In this document: piece by piece, positions 13,215-26,392 of the stretch
Numbering within the stretch: the first letter of the stretch is position 1
How the letters are laid out: each line of letters begins with the position of its first letter
Assembly (NCBI GenBank): GCA_035582835.1
Contig: JAYKAV010001234.1
Location: forward strand, 702,657-766,656
DNA: 64,000 nt
DNA from: Phoebastria nigripes
Lineage: Eukaryota > Chordata > Aves > Procellariiformes > Diomedeidae
Direction: 5' to 3'
Notes under the pieces: model-generated
Told to the model about the DNA's origin: nothing
Seen by the model: only the letters and a program-made list of their open reading frames with translations
Database searches by the model: none
Program-made: the position numbers and the translations under genes

Positions 13215-13254
13215 GGGCAGGGTACATGAGCAGTCAGGCTCATGTACCCTGCCC
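13215..13254. repeat. Perfect 17-bp inverted repeat (hairpin), 6-nt loop
   Basis: The left arm gggcagggtacatgagc (13215-13231) and the right arm gctcatgtaccctgccc (13238-13254) are exact reverse complements around the loop agtcag. It is GC-rich compared with its surroundings. It sits directly at the apparent 3' end of the antisense CR1/L3-like element. Confidence 0.95.
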
Positions 13255-13745
13255 TGAGGTTGTTGGATTAGGGATGTTAGAGTGTACATCCCTGTCTGTT
13301 CCTATTCCTCTGTTTATGAACCGGTTGCTCATAAACCTGTCTAATCCCCTTTGGACCTGCTAATACTGCCTGTCTTCACAACCTCCTGTAGCAATAAAAC
13401 CCAGAAGATCATTACCTGCTTTCTAAAGAAGAACTTTCTTCCGTCTTTTTTAATGTTATCTCCTACCAATGTCATTGAGCATCCCTAATTCTTGTACTGT
13501 TGTATTCCGTGAACAACAGTTTACCCTCCACCATGATTTTGTAAGTCCCTTCCCGCTGCCGCTTTTCTCCTCTTCAAAATGAAGTTCCCCACCTTCTCAA
13601 TCTCTCTCATAAAGAAACTACTCTATGCTGTTAAACATTTTAGTTGCTCTACTCCATTCCTTCTGTAACTACTATGTCCTTTTTGGGAGGAAAGATCAGA
13701 TGTGCACACAGTAACTCAAGATAGGTCAGCACTGAAGTGACCTTC
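13255..13745 (-). mobile_element. Older CR1/L3-like LINE, 3' part, antisense
   Basis: Read on the minus strand, the segment follows the order known for sauropsid CR1 3' regions. It starts at 'ttactgtgtgcacatctgat' and 'aaaaaggacatagtag', passes 'gcaactaaaatg' and 'caagaattagggatgctcaa', and reaches 'aggaggttgtgaagac' and 'aaaggggattagac'. It is strongly diverged. The 3' limit is uncertain and may run a little below 13255, where a perfect hairpin begins. Confidence 0.78.
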
Positions 13746-16700
13746 CAGAACTCAACAGTATGGCAAATTGACTACATTTGCACTCCCCAAAACAATCTCT
13801 CAAAACCAAAACACAACAGAGCTAAGACATTAATGGACAGTACAAAACCCCTTTTAATAATCGTGGTGTTCTCTGAACTTTAACCAATATTCAGCTTACC
13901 CATCAGGAAAAAAAAAAAAATTACCTTCACATTTTTTTTTGTGAATTATATTTGTGTTTACTTCTCTTCTTTTGCCAAGACATTCAAAGCCATTTACCCT
14001 ACTGCAAATAATATTCCCAAAGATAACCAATAGGACAAATTCTATACCATCCTCCATCCTCACAGCTGAGACTACAGAAAATGTCTAACCTCTGATAACT
14101 TTCTAGTTGCTGTACCAGCCTCTGGAGTGCAAGTTAAAATAGATTTCAGCCTCCAATGACTTATGCCTGCAAATTAACCTGGAACAAAGTTAGCCCAAAA
14201 TCCATGGACTGTAATGATAGCTTAAAGCTAGTTTTGTACCAACTACCAATGTAAGCTGCACTTTACATTTCCTGAACACAAAGGAGAAGAATATTCTCCC
14301 AAGTTTGAAATGCTGTCCTGAAAACACTTGCCTGTAATGCATTTTATTGTGTTAACGTTTTACTTGTCTAAATACCAAATATATTACAAAATATATTTCT
14401 AGTTTAAATAAGAATTTTCTCCTGAGCCATCCATCACCTTTTCAGGTTGGCTGGTTCTACAGTAAATTTACCATTTGGAATGTTTGCCATACTACATCAG
14501 ACCCTAATGTCAGACAGATGGGGACAGAAATGCAATGTACGCTCTTGTCCAGCTGGGCAAATAGCAACGACTGAATAAGGGAACAAAAGGGAAAGGCATT
14601 TAGGCAATACACCACATTAAGAGGTAGGAATTTTAAGAGCTAGTGCTGGAGAAGGAGAAAAAAAAAGGTTTGAGAGAAAATAGAACAAAAAATAAAATTG
14701 AAAAAGATAATATGAAAGAGAAATACATGAAGTTTTTAGGGGAATGGGAAGATTGACACAGAGAGTAACGTTCAATGAGAAAAAAACTCCATTAAAGATA
14801 AAATTTCATATAAAAATATGAAATCAAGTGATCTCAGAAAAAGAATGGATTGAGAATTTAGTTTCCATCTCACTTTTTAAATATTTTACATGTATATTAT
14901 TAAAAAGAATTATAAAAGTAAACCTTCATGCTTTTACATAATGAGCTTATAACTAGAGCTGTGGTACTATATCCTCTTAGTAAGATTATAACATGACTGC
15001 GGGATTAACAAACAGGAAAATCTGGATTGTGAGAAAGAAGTATTTTTCAGACATAAATCTTTAACAATAATAAGGCACGCTGAGAAAGACTGGTGGAGTA
15101 AATTGATTTTTTTCTTTTTTTCCCCCCCATAAGCATTCTCTCTTGTGGATCCAGCAAAGGTCTCCATTGAAACATCACGTATTTGTTTCAGCCTTTGTTA
15201 CGTTTTCAGTCTCGCAAATTTTTTCCAGCTTCTCCCCATGAAAAGGCTTTTCTGGCCATATGCTGACTGCCTCATTTGTGGCAGCTGTAAGCTTTAGCTT
15301 TAGCCAGATAGCATACAAAAAGAATGCTTTTTACTGCTCCTTTAAAAATAAAAATACACCTCCCTCCTTATTTCATCTTTTTGATGTCTTTGTGTTGGCC
15401 TGAGGCATTTTAACAATAATCAAAATGAGAGCAGCAGGTAAGAAAATCAGTTCAGTGTTGTTTAAGCATTCATATACATTTTTAAACTTACAAAGGACAA
15501 AAATCTGTCATTTCAATTTTAGTCTACAAAGCAAGAAAAGGTAGGTTAGCTAAAAGAATGTGCAAAGAGAAGATGCAAGCAGATGAACCTGTAAAAACAT
15601 TCTGTTGTGGAAGACCAACAGCTATTAAAGCTGCAAAAGGGGTGAGCTGGTGCCCTTTAGATGTATCCATTTTCCCTTCTGAAGACTTTTGTTGGAGGTT
15701 TACAGAGAACACTCCAAACAGCAGTAGCATAAAATAATGATGTACAAGACTTACAACAACTCAAGCGAATGATAATAGCGATAAAAAATTACAAGCATCT
15801 GATTACAGAGTTGAATTCTGTGGGCTCTACTTCCTCTCTGGGAAGGCAGTAATGGGTGTGCGTGGATGTTAAAAACAAAAGGTGTGAGGAAGCAGACATG
15901 AAGAACAACAGCTGGTATAAACCTACTTAAACATTTAGGCAGATGCAGCTGGTACTTTGGATGGTGTGAAGGGAATCCACATTTACAAAACACTTCAGAT
16001 TTAAGTGGAAGAAAAGGGAAGCTCTCTATCCTGTGATTTTTTTTATCATAGTACTAGGACTTTGGATTGCTCTAACTGGCTGCATGACTTTATTTGTCAT
16101 GGACAAATGGAGAAGTCCAGTACTTGACAGATTTTTTTCTCTTCTATTTTTTAGTGAATAAGAAGCTAAAGATGCATTAAAAGGGCATCAAAACAGAAAT
16201 TCTTACTGTAAACATTCAAAATGTTGCAGTTGCAATATATTAAGACATATCTACAAGGCCAATATGAACATAAACTAAATAACCAAAAACCACAGGTTTG
16301 AATAAGCTGAAACTGAATGGTGACAAAATGCCAAAATTATCCAGATTCTATTGGCAAGGAGAAGACAGACGACCATTTTCTTCCCTCTAACTTGACATTT
16401 TTGCTACGGTTTTCATAACTGTTGGGAAAAGAAGAATGGAAGAGCTGACTCTGAGAGACTTTTCTTTGGACTACAGATTTCTAATGTATGAAGAGATATC
16501 CAAGAATCTTTCAGTGAACAGTGAAAGCCATTTTTTCATTTATAGTTTCCCTTGAATGTCAGATTTTCTGCTGCTGAATGCAATTCTCAAAGAATAACAA
16601 AGTTCTATAACCCCCCAAATTATCTTATTACTTGGATAGTGGCCACCGACCACAAAGTAATGTCAGCTGTATCTCAGCCCATCTGCAAAACAGATCTTGC

Positions 16701-17322
16701 CAGTATTTATCCTCACTGACAAGAGATTTAAATATTCCCTGCAGTTTCCAGACAGTTTGTCTGCAGCCTCTTTATTACAACTGTGGGACCACATTTCATA
16801 ATAAGAATTTGTTAGTTCAAANTTCAAAATCACAAATAATTGAAGATAGATTCTTGCTAAAAAAATGTTGGTTTGTTTTGAGTTTTCTGGTCACACACTG
16901 TTGACTTTTCTACTTCTTTTGTTGGTCACCATGACTGATAAGGAATAGGAGATGAGGCGTGAGTAACTATGCCCATTGTCAGGTGAAATACAGCATGTTT
17001 CTTTGGTTTTGAGCTTAGTAGATTTAAAATAAATCATATTAATAAAAGTGCAGCTTTGCATATCACAGATTTGGGCAATATTAAATAATTTCTGAAGCAT
17101 TTCACATAGCTGAAACATCTGTGATAATATTCACTGGTTTCTATGAGCTTCTAGAATAATAAAGGAGCAAAAACCAGTGCCAACAGCAATAGTTTACCTT
17201 ATGAGGAGGATAAAGCAGCAAATGCAGTTTATGGTACCTTGATATTTAATATCTCTTTAGTATCTCATCACCCAACATATACAGTGTTTTTGCTAATTCT
17301 TTCCCTTCTAGGAGTTACTCAC

Positions 17323-17470
17323 GTGTAAACTTTGAGAACAAAATCCTTCTCTTCCTTTATTTCAGAGATTGACTGAAGTACATCCATGATACTCAATACT
17401 GCACAGCCATAGGGGCGGCGATAGTGTAAATGAGGGGGCCCTTTTTTTGAATCATTTAGCAACATGCGAC
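17323..17470 (-). CDS. DOCK3: DOCK3 exon, 148 nt
   Basis: The acceptor is ttaattttag and the donor is ACAC|gtgagt. Two bases finish the Gly codon, 48 codons follow, and two bases of a Thr codon remain. The translation runs RMLLNDSKKGPPHLHYRRPY, then GCAVLSIMDVLQSISEIKEE, then KDFVLKVY. The RRPYG-AVL segment corresponds to 'RRPFGVAVMDVTDII' of DOCK1 (recalled). The insert KKGPPHLHY and the length before KEEKDFVLKVY point to DOCK3 rather than DOCK4. The Lys-Lys codons lie in a run of seven A residues on the coding strand. Confidence 0.95.
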
Positions 17471-19642
17471 CTAAAATTAACAGAAATTTAAAACATTAGA
17501 GATTCACATGCAGCCGTTCTGTCTATTCTGTTCTATTATCCCTCTGAGTATGCATACCTACAGTAAGTGAACCTACCTAACCCACTGGGCTCCTTTGATT
17601 AAGGCCCATCACCTCATTTAGCTAACAGAACACTCAAGGGCAAAGTGAACAGTGTCATGTCTGGCCATCTTTGATTTGCAGCCCCATGACACATATTTGC
17701 ATCCAGATGGGTTGACTACAAATCATCTGTTGAATGAGCCAAGAATACGGCTTGTGCTCACCTCTCTGCATCCACACAGAGATTCACTGTGGTCCTTCCA
17801 TTATAGTCCAGTACTTACACAAATTTTCACTTTATACAATTGCTTTAAGGGAATGTATTATATATTGTGTCATTTATCATGTTTGTCTTGGAGCACATAA
17901 AGGAGAATTCTGGGATACAAAGCTGATCAATTATTAACTTCCTATTGCTAAAGCATTTTTTTAATAGAGTAAAAAATGCCAAGACCAGAAAAATCACTAT
18001 GATAATCTAAGCCAACTTGTAACATTACATATATTAATTTGTCCAGCACTTCTTGCATCAAGGTTAAGAATCTGAGCTTGAACTACATCATATCTTTCTA
18101 CAAGCTTCATTTATCATCTCAAGTGATACAGAGTAATTCTAACTTTTAGACGCTTTACGACACAGTGAAGTCAGATAATGAAAAACTGATCCTTCTAACA
18201 CATTTGTGACTTAGAAGGCATATTGTCATTCATAGGACAACACCACAAAGCTATGGTTTCACTAAGCTGTTTAGACCTTTTGTACTTCAGAAAAGGTATC
18301 TGTGGCTGGTGATGGATGCTAGTAGTGAATGGGCTGGAATTAGGGTTAAATACCCTTTCATTGCGAACACTACCTAGCCATTTTTCAGTTAACTGAAAAC
18401 CTGGAAAACATGAAAGACAATGCACTATGTTGTTTAGAATCATACAACTGAAGAGACTGTTATTCCTATTATATTTTGTTAACGTTTTAGGCTTAAATAT
18501 TTGAAATAAGTTATACTTACCATAGGTAAAATATTTACTTTCTAATTTCTCAGTGAAAGTACACACATTCATAGTTTAGGACCATTTAACTTCCTGTTAC
18601 TAACTAATTCTATCCTTATTAACTAGAGGGTTTTTTCTATCCAGCACCTTCCATCTAGAAGAGATTCTAGCAATTTAATTCCTGTACCTGAAGTCATACA
18701 GTCACTTCACTTAAACACACTGCTGGGTTAAAAAATTCATCTAGCTGTCCGTGAACTACTTCGAGCACTGTACTATTCCGTATAAGGCACATTCTAAATT
18801 CAACTTCAATCAGAAACACTTTCCATTCTTGCTACTGCAAATCTCAAAAAGAATAAATGAAGCCTAGCCTGGCCTACGAATAGTCAGAGAAACCCACTCT
18901 ATAAAGAGTAACTGGTCAAGCGAATTAGCAAGGAAGGGCTTTCTTCCGTGGGTAGGGCCAGGTCTAGGTACTACGCATCCAGATCCCTCCTTTCGATAGC
19001 TCTACGTGAGCGGCCAGGAGAACCTGGAAAGAAGCAAGTGTATGCTGCTAAATGTTGGGCTGCAAGCTTGACAGGCTTCCAGCAGGCAGGTACTGTCGCT
19101 AATGCTCCTTTTTGGCAGCAGGTAGAAGGAACACTTGACAGGTGTGACAGCTTCCCTGCTCTTATGTTTTATAGGCATCTCCCTAAACTTGAGTGGGGGT
19201 TCTTGGATGCACTGCAGACTCCTACAGCAGAAAACAGATCTTTATACATATTTGTAAAACAGCCTCTAATTTACTAGATATGAATGGCCAGCTATGCTGA
19301 TGTCCTGCCCTGTAAACTAGGTATATATCATCAGTAAAAAGACCTCGTTTGAAATTTTGGAACAAAAAGCCTTTTAGTTCCTCCCTCCTCCCCCAAATGT
19401 GATGTTTAATCAAATAATTTGTTTCAGACTGAGAAAAAAAAAAACAGAAAAAAAAAATCACTGTTAAACAGTCATCAGTAACCTTTTAACACTTAACTAC
19501 ATATAGTCTGAATATTAATCTCAGCAGACAGGCATGGTCTGTGACTGAGTTTTCTAACTGGCTAAATCATTATAATGTCAGTTAAAAATATTGTAAAAAC
19601 ATGGTTAATTGCATATATTTCAAGTAATAAATCATACTGTAC
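17471..19642 (-). other. DOCK3: DOCK3 intron, 2172 nt
   Basis: This short intron has gt/ag borders on the minus strand. The 18948-19277 portion is somewhat richer in G and C and open in one plus-strand frame (109 codons), but it resembles no known protein. No repeat was recognised. Confidence 0.85.
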
Positions 19643-19703
19643 CTATTCGAATTACATGGGCAACTATGTACAAATCTCTCTTCATGTCCTTGCTGCTGAG
19701 ATC
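19643..19703 (-). CDS. DOCK3: DOCK3 exon, 61 nt
   Basis: The acceptor is aatcttttag and the donor is ATAG|gtacag. The exon holds 20 codons, DLSSKDMKRDLYIVAHVIRI, plus the first base of a Gly codon finished by the next exon. It continues directly from ...CALFT of the previous exon to give FTDLSSKDMKRDLYIVAHVI. The DOCK1 counterpart, from memory, is FTDLGSKDLKREKISFVCQIVRVG, which places the exon in the DOCK N-terminal domain. Confidence 0.95.
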
Positions 19704-22700
19704 CTAAAAGATTGGAAAAAATATAGACGTTAAAAAAAAGAACACACTGCACTTCCAAAAAAAGTGCCTGCAAAATTCAAAAGAACAATAAGGACTACAC
19801 AGTATTACCCTCCATTCATTTAGCTCCTGCATCTTTAAATAAGAGAAAGTATTATTATTTCTAATTTACAGACAAGAAAAATAAAGCATAGAAGGATTAT
19901 ATTTGGTTGGAATGTTCTTTAGAAGGAAAAGAAATGAAAGATTCTGACCCCACTGACTAGTGATGCTGTATCAAAATTCTAGCAAACATTTAAAATGTTC
20001 ATTTAATCCTTAATTCAAACACATTATTAGACTATATTAAATTTACAAAGTAAATTTAAACCCTTGAGTTACCTCAGCTGCAACCCATTCTAGCTTCCTT
20101 CACGCCATCCCCTGANTGCAAGTCACAGACCTGTCCCTAACTCTGTACCTTTGCTTCTGCTTTCCTTTTTTGGCTTTTGACTTCTCATCATGGAGTCTTA
20201 GCCTCACATGACGGCTCTAGAAAAAATTTGCAGCGTGACTGTCAGAATTTAGATAAAACTTCAAGTGTGTTTTATTTTATGAGTGGATAGGTGCGATTCC
20301 GCAGAACAAGCAAAAGTCTGCAGAGGAAAAAAGGTAGGAGACTCAGAGACATGGTTTATTTTAATGCTTTTAAATATGCAGCTTTAATCCTGTTTCATAT
20401 ATGTTCATACACTATGAAAGCAGCAAGGCAGTATCTTAACTATGCATAGAACCTACAGGCTCTAGCTATATGAGTTGATGGAAGCCAAGGGCAGCTGGTT
20501 CATCGCTAACCTTCTTAGAAGTCCAAAACCAGGGTAGGCTGCATGCAAACTGCTGACTGGAAATGCTTTCTGCCCCTTTCTAACTGCTGAAACATGCCAA
20601 GGGATTATTTGGGGAGCATGGTTGTTGGAAAGGGCCACATTTGGCTAAAAACATTCTAACAGTTTAAGTAGCATAGATGGTCACTTATATTTAGTATGTT
20701 AGAAACAGTGATAGAGTATTGGAAAAACTAAGAAACAAACTCGGTTTTAAGATGAGGTAATTGCTTAGTAAAACATAGGACCTTAAGATCTCCCAAAAGT
20801 TATTTTATGGCAAACAACTATATACATGGATGAAAACTCTGAAATTCCACCTCACAGAATAGCAGGTCAAAACTTTTGAAAATGAGCTTGAAGAAAAGCC
20901 AAAAAAATGGGAAAAGGAGAACCTACAGAAGAGCAAAAGGAAAGGTGAAGCTAATGAAGACAAAAACGTATTATTGACCTTGACAAACTTTTAATAAAGA
21001 AAATAAATGAAGAAAATATGTATAGAGTACTTGTCAATAATTCATTACCGTGGCATTTTGCATTAACATGTTAGAAGCTGTCTTAATTGCAATTTCCTTG
21101 GCATGTTACTTTTTTTTCTGATAACGTTATAAAGAAAGATCAACTTCTAAGACATTCCCCCCTCTTTTTTTTTTTTAGAGGAAAGATCTAAGAAACATTT
21201 CTTCCTAAAAACATTATCATTGTTCAACAAGTTTTCCTTCTGTTACTAACCTTCAAGACACGAAGATTTTTAAACAGATAACATGTACTGTGAGAATATT
21301 TATTCATGTTTTAGACTCTGATGCAAAAAGGCTCCTTGTGCTCTACAGCAACAGCTGTTGCCTCTCTCTCTCTCCCCCCCCACTCTACTAAGTGCTATCA
21401 TCTTATTGTTACGTACTGACTTATGCCATACAGCCTCCAAATTCTCCAAACATAAAGGGCATCGCTCCAGTCATTTCTCAGAAGAGCAACTGGAAACACA
21501 AAATGATTAATGTATTCTTCCTAAGAACGTGGGAGAGCGAGTGAAGTGTGTGCGCACGTGAAAGAGAAACACCCAAAAAGAAGGCTTCAAGCTCAGTTAC
21601 TGTTGTTCACTTCACTCCTCCCCTTACACTGAAGCAATGGACATCACCTCGTATCATTTTAAGACAATTTTTTTTTGTTTGTACAAAACGTTNTCAACAT
21701 GATGCTTTTTAAAAACAGCTCTAGGGCTTTATATATGACTTTACAAACAACTTGAGATGATAGCTATGTGTTCATGTTTCTGCTTTTCTTTTTTCCTTTT
21801 CGACTGAATAAAGATATCCATCCCAGCGGTAATAGTCACTTCTAAAAGGTACACTGGTGTGGGTAGAACAATACCGGTGGATTGGTTTATGCACAAATGC
21901 AGCTTGGCCTTTTAATACTACATTTTTTTGAAAATACAATGCAAAAATCAACTGGAAAAATCTCAGTAACACACATTCAGATAAAATCTTGTATTTTTCT
22001 TTTTAAAAAAAAACACAACTAAGTGGTATTAAAACCACTGTAAAAGGAAATAACACAACTGTTTATACAGGGGGGAAAATTAGAAACTGTGGACATCTAA
22101 GTTCTGTCATTCCTAGTTTGAACCAATTTAGTGAATTAAAAATCATATTTTGCTGGAAGCTAAAACATGGACTTTAATTCACACAGCAAAGTTCTTTCCC
22201 GTGTGACTTGAGAAACAAATCTCAACAACTGAGATTATGATGGCAATGCACATAAACACTGAACTTTGGATTATAGCAACATATAGCACAATAAAATCCG
22301 GGCACAGTGACTGAGAACTGGGCGTAAAGAGAATTTATTCTAAGGAGAAGTTTCAGTCCCTTTCAAATAGCATTATGTAGCTAAATTACAGGAGGCAAGT
22401 AATAAATTCATGGCTGTATCTTCTTACTCCGTTTAAAAGGAGCACTGTATTTCCCTGGGCAGCATATGCAGNGAGTTGCAAATATGCTGTTTGGTATGCT
22501 TACCAGCTAGCAGATCATGTCTCTCTGAAGCCAAAGAATCAAGCTATATAAATCTTCCTTAGAGTTTTCTCTTCAAGTCTTATTTTGCTGCTGCATGAAT
22601 AAGGAAACATACTTTCTAGGCTTTCTTCATCACCTAACATACCAGTGTAGCATATGGTAGGCTTTATCTTGCACGTCTTGGAGAAACTGAAGTTCCACGA

Positions 22701-25700
22701 TAAAGAAGGGCTTTGACATAGTTTTAGTCTCAGTAGTGCCTGACAATACATTTCAAAAAGCAAAAACCACTTGGAGGTAGTACTTAATACTCTAGAGAGT
22801 AATAGATTTTTGAAAATATCTGTGATTTGACAGGGGGAATTTTATTATACTATCAGATTACCAGTTCTAATTAACAGCAATTCAGAGAACTGTTTTTTCA
22901 AAGGGCAGCTGTCAAAATATCAGAAAATGGTAGGGCATGCACATATTGATGGGTTCACACTTCAGTCACTTTTCAATTTCACAAAAAATATACTGTGTCA
23001 CAGTCAAAAGACAAAAAATGTGGGCCCAGATGGCCTTGTATTTCGTTTTGTAGAGCAGAGGCTTTTTACAAGGGGAGAAATTCCTACTATGACATGGACC
23101 AAACAATCAAAAACCCCAACCCCTGTGAGGAAGTCTTCAGATAATTTCTTTGCAGAGAATCCATGCACGTGACTTAGGACCCGGAAAAGGACACACTACG
23201 TTTATTATTTGCTTGTGTGCAACATAAATAAATCGATTTCCAGAAAGGTGTTCTTAGCACTGCATCCACAGGGGGTTTATTTCCCACATCCTTCTGAGCT
23301 TCCTAAGCGATACTGGTTGATAAACAAAATAATTTCATAATAATTCTAATTGCATGGCTTTTTAGAAAATCACCCCTAATTTTTTTCCCCCCATATTATG
23401 TATGGAAAAAAGTTACTCTATAATAATGGTTAATTCTTTACAACACTGGTTTCTATAAAGGTCTAATCGTATGTTTAAAAGAAAACAAACACCACCACCA
23501 TCACTCCCAAAAGAGTGGAATCAAGGATACCTGACTGCCACTAATTAGTTATTTAAACAGCTTTACCAAATTCAGTCGCCAACCTCATAGGCCACAGACA
23601 GTAAGGTATTTAACAAAAATAGCAAGCTTATACTGTCTAATTACATTTTAATTCAGACAGAGGAATGTTTCTAAAGCGTGCATAGGCTGAGGTTTGCTTG
23701 AGTGAGCTTTAATCTTCAGAGGAAGCAGTTTCTCACCTTTGGTATGATATGACAGCAGAGTCAAAAACAAAACCTAAGTAATTTTGATATCTTACACAAG
23801 GAGACAGCTGAACCCCTAGAAGCAACAGCGAGAGCAGGAAAAGACAGGGATACCTTGATCTAAGATATGGGGCTTCTTGCCTCTAGGAAAGATTAGAGTT
23901 TTAGAAAGATACTGCGGGGTGGCGGGGAGGGCGAGGAAATAACTAACTAGATTTAAAGGCAAGACTAACACAAACTTGGGAACAAACCTGAAAATCATAG
24001 AACTATCTTATTTTGGAAGCATTTCATAATTAAGAAATTATGATAAGATAGAACCGTTGCAGATAAAATGGTTATTCAAAAAGCTATTATTTGTTGCTCC
24101 TTTGCTACGTAGTTTGGAAAGTTCCTTGAATACATTGATGAAAAATCCTGTATCAGAAGTGTGCAATTTTTTGCACGGATAATTTTCCCAATTATCGTAA
24201 TTCCTGTTAGGTAGAGTATACATTCTACCAGAGAGAGCGACAGACAAGTCTAAGCACCTCTCAGAGCTGATACTGAGGCAGCTTTGGTATTTTTGTATAG
24301 TTAAATAGAAAGGTAGCTTGGGAGTGCTCTCTGGTCAGAAGGATAGGTGCTATAGAGTGGCGCATGTCTGCAATACTTGGGGCTGGCCTCATTCATAATA
24401 CGCAGCAGGTCTCTTCTGGAACTATGTTATGTCCCTGGCCGTAGCATATCATTATTCTTTTTGTATTTTTGAAATTGTGTAAAGACTGGTTTGCAGGTCC
24501 CCAGAGCAAAACCGTTTCACACTGTTCACAACACAGTGTGAAACAGGACAGTTGTTGCATGACCCTAAGTAGTGTGGCATCAGTGTAGATGGAGAAGTTT
24601 GATGGTGAAAATCTTTTTAAGGATGATGAACCTCAGAGGCCAGAAAGTGCCAAACTTGATACAAACAAGACTATGCTGCCTTTTGGGAGTAATCCTTAGA
24701 GCAATTCTTAATCCTACACTCAACCTTTTTGCATGACCTAAACACCACTGCTGAAGCTTGCTCCCTGGCCACCTTTCTCTTAGAAAAGAAAGATACTTGA
24801 TTTTGAGTTACCAACAGTGGAGTCATCAGTGCCAATGGCAATACTAAGACACTGTTACCTCTGCTGACATTTAATCAGCTGGTAGCACTTCACTGATGGT
24901 GCCAAAACCAGAACTGCTACTGATGTCAGCATCAATGTCAGTGCTAATTTTGGATTGACCTGCATCTCTTATATCCAGACAGAGGCAGAACTGAGCATCC
25001 TTACACCTCACTAGATATGCTGTGTTCCTTAAGAGGAGAAATTCAGCTATATTCCTAAAGGAGAAATGGGAACAGTGCTGGGAACCATGCCTATTTCAGT
25101 GTCCAGCCCTGCTTGACCTTAGAGGGTTTCATTGCCAGAACTAAAGCTTATACCAAAGCTGTCTGCCATTTTTTTCTTCACTGGAAGTAAAAATACTTCT
25201 GTCAAAGATCTTCTAGCATGTGCACTAGCTAAAGGTGAGTCATGATGGAAGGTGTTTATCACACTTGGGATCTGAAATTCTTTACAGTTATTCTGTGATG
25301 GATGAGCTGTTAAGTTTCAGTGTCTCTAGATTTCCATATTCTTTCTGAGAAGAAGTGACAGATAAAATCGGGGTCTGACACATGATTCTGAGGAAATTTT
25401 TAACAGAACTTAAGACCAGTGCAGAATGGATATTAAAGCTTGAGTGTTTTGAAACTACTATTTTGGTATAACCAAAACTATAAAACAAGAAGGCAGTTAG
25501 GTGAGAGGTGAGTCTGAAGAATTAAAAGGAAGTAAATCTTAGCTGGCTATTTCACTCCCAACTGAGGTATCATCTGGCAGGAGCCACAGATGGATATTAC
25601 TTATCCTGTCTTTCTGGCACAGATGGTTAAAAGACTGCTGGTACAGTTGGTCGTATCTGCTTTGCGTCAGGACGGGGTAGCTATTTGCACAGACCTGCTG

Positions 25701-26310
25701 TAGAAACTTAGGAAGTCATGGTGTTTCCTTTATTAAAACCAACTCTCTGCAGCTCAATTTGGCTGCTGCTTCTGCAGCACATCCTGGTCTTTCTGTTCCA
25801 TCACACACAGTGTGCTGCCGACCTGGGAGGCTACTGCTGCACCATCTACCTGGGGCTGCCTCACGGACTTTTGAATGGGCCATGACAAAAATCTGTTTGG
25901 AGAATTTTTCTGTTATTCTGTGTGCGTGTGCATATTGTTGCAGTTGTTTTTCTAACTTCAATTCTGAAAAAAGTGCCTTGCTTTATGTTCAGGCCAACGC
26001 AGCTTTTTCCTGTGCCCTTTTATCTAAGAGCATAGTACATGCAATGAAAATATTCAAAATTTCAAACTATAAGCAGGAACAAATGCACTTAAAAGGAAAT
26101 ACTTCAGAATATTTACTTAGCCATAAAAATGATTTAGAAGTACATCCATTTTCTTATGTTAACATTTAGTTATAACCATAACAAAACTTAGAAACAGCTT
26201 CTGTTCTACTCAATATATTGGAAAGGAAGAATTGGGTTTTTTCCCCCTCAGGGTGACTACATCTACAATCATACTACTGTAAGGGAAGAAGAAAGGGAAC
26301 AGACACGTAC
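19704..26310 (-). other. DOCK3: DOCK3 intron, 6607 nt
   Basis: This intron is mostly AT-rich unassigned sequence. The part from about 24300 to 25900 has a different composition and contains a 12-bp hairpin (24514-24544) and repeated GTCAGTGC-like words near 24820-24960. It may be an old element that I cannot name. Single Ns occur near 20116, 21693 and 22472. Confidence 0.85.
24514..24544. repeat. Perfect 12-bp inverted repeat, 7-nt loop
   Basis: The arms gtttcacactgt (24514-24525) and acagtgtgaaac (24533-24544) flank tcacaac. It lies in the compositionally distinct 24.3-25.9 kb block of an intron. Confidence 0.95.
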
Positions 26311-26392
26311 TGTGAAAAGTGCACACATTCGATCTATCTTCTCTGGATTCCTGGGGCCTCCATTCTTGTTTAACCTCACCATAAACCTCTCA
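26311..26392 (-). CDS. DOCK3: DOCK3 exon, 82 nt
   Basis: The acceptor is gctttttag and the donor is ACA|gtacgt. One base completes the Ser codon carried over from the previous exon. Then come 27 codons: ERFMVRLNKNGGPRNPEKID followed by RMCALFT, leaving in phase 0. The NKNGGPRNPEKI motif is characteristic of DOCK3/DOCK4. Met in ERFMV is Leu in the human protein as I recall it, a conservative change. Confidence 0.95.

Larger units (their letters stand above)
9525..17322 (-). other. DOCK3: DOCK3 intron, 7798 nt
   Basis: This intron holds a possible solo LTR (about 10350-10960), a plus-strand CR1 3' part (11518-11995), a minus-strand CR1/L3-like 3' part (13255-13745), and a perfect hairpin beside the latter (13215-13254). 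The rest (9525-10340, 12000-13200 and 13750-17322) is AT-rich, with nothing I can assign. Confidence 0.85.

Noticed and set aside
25759..26169. 136-codon plus-strand frame beside a DOCK3 exon
   Set aside because: No recognised family. An opposing frame overlaps it, and its second half becomes AT-rich intron-like. It may partly reflect GC-richer DNA at 25690-25900.
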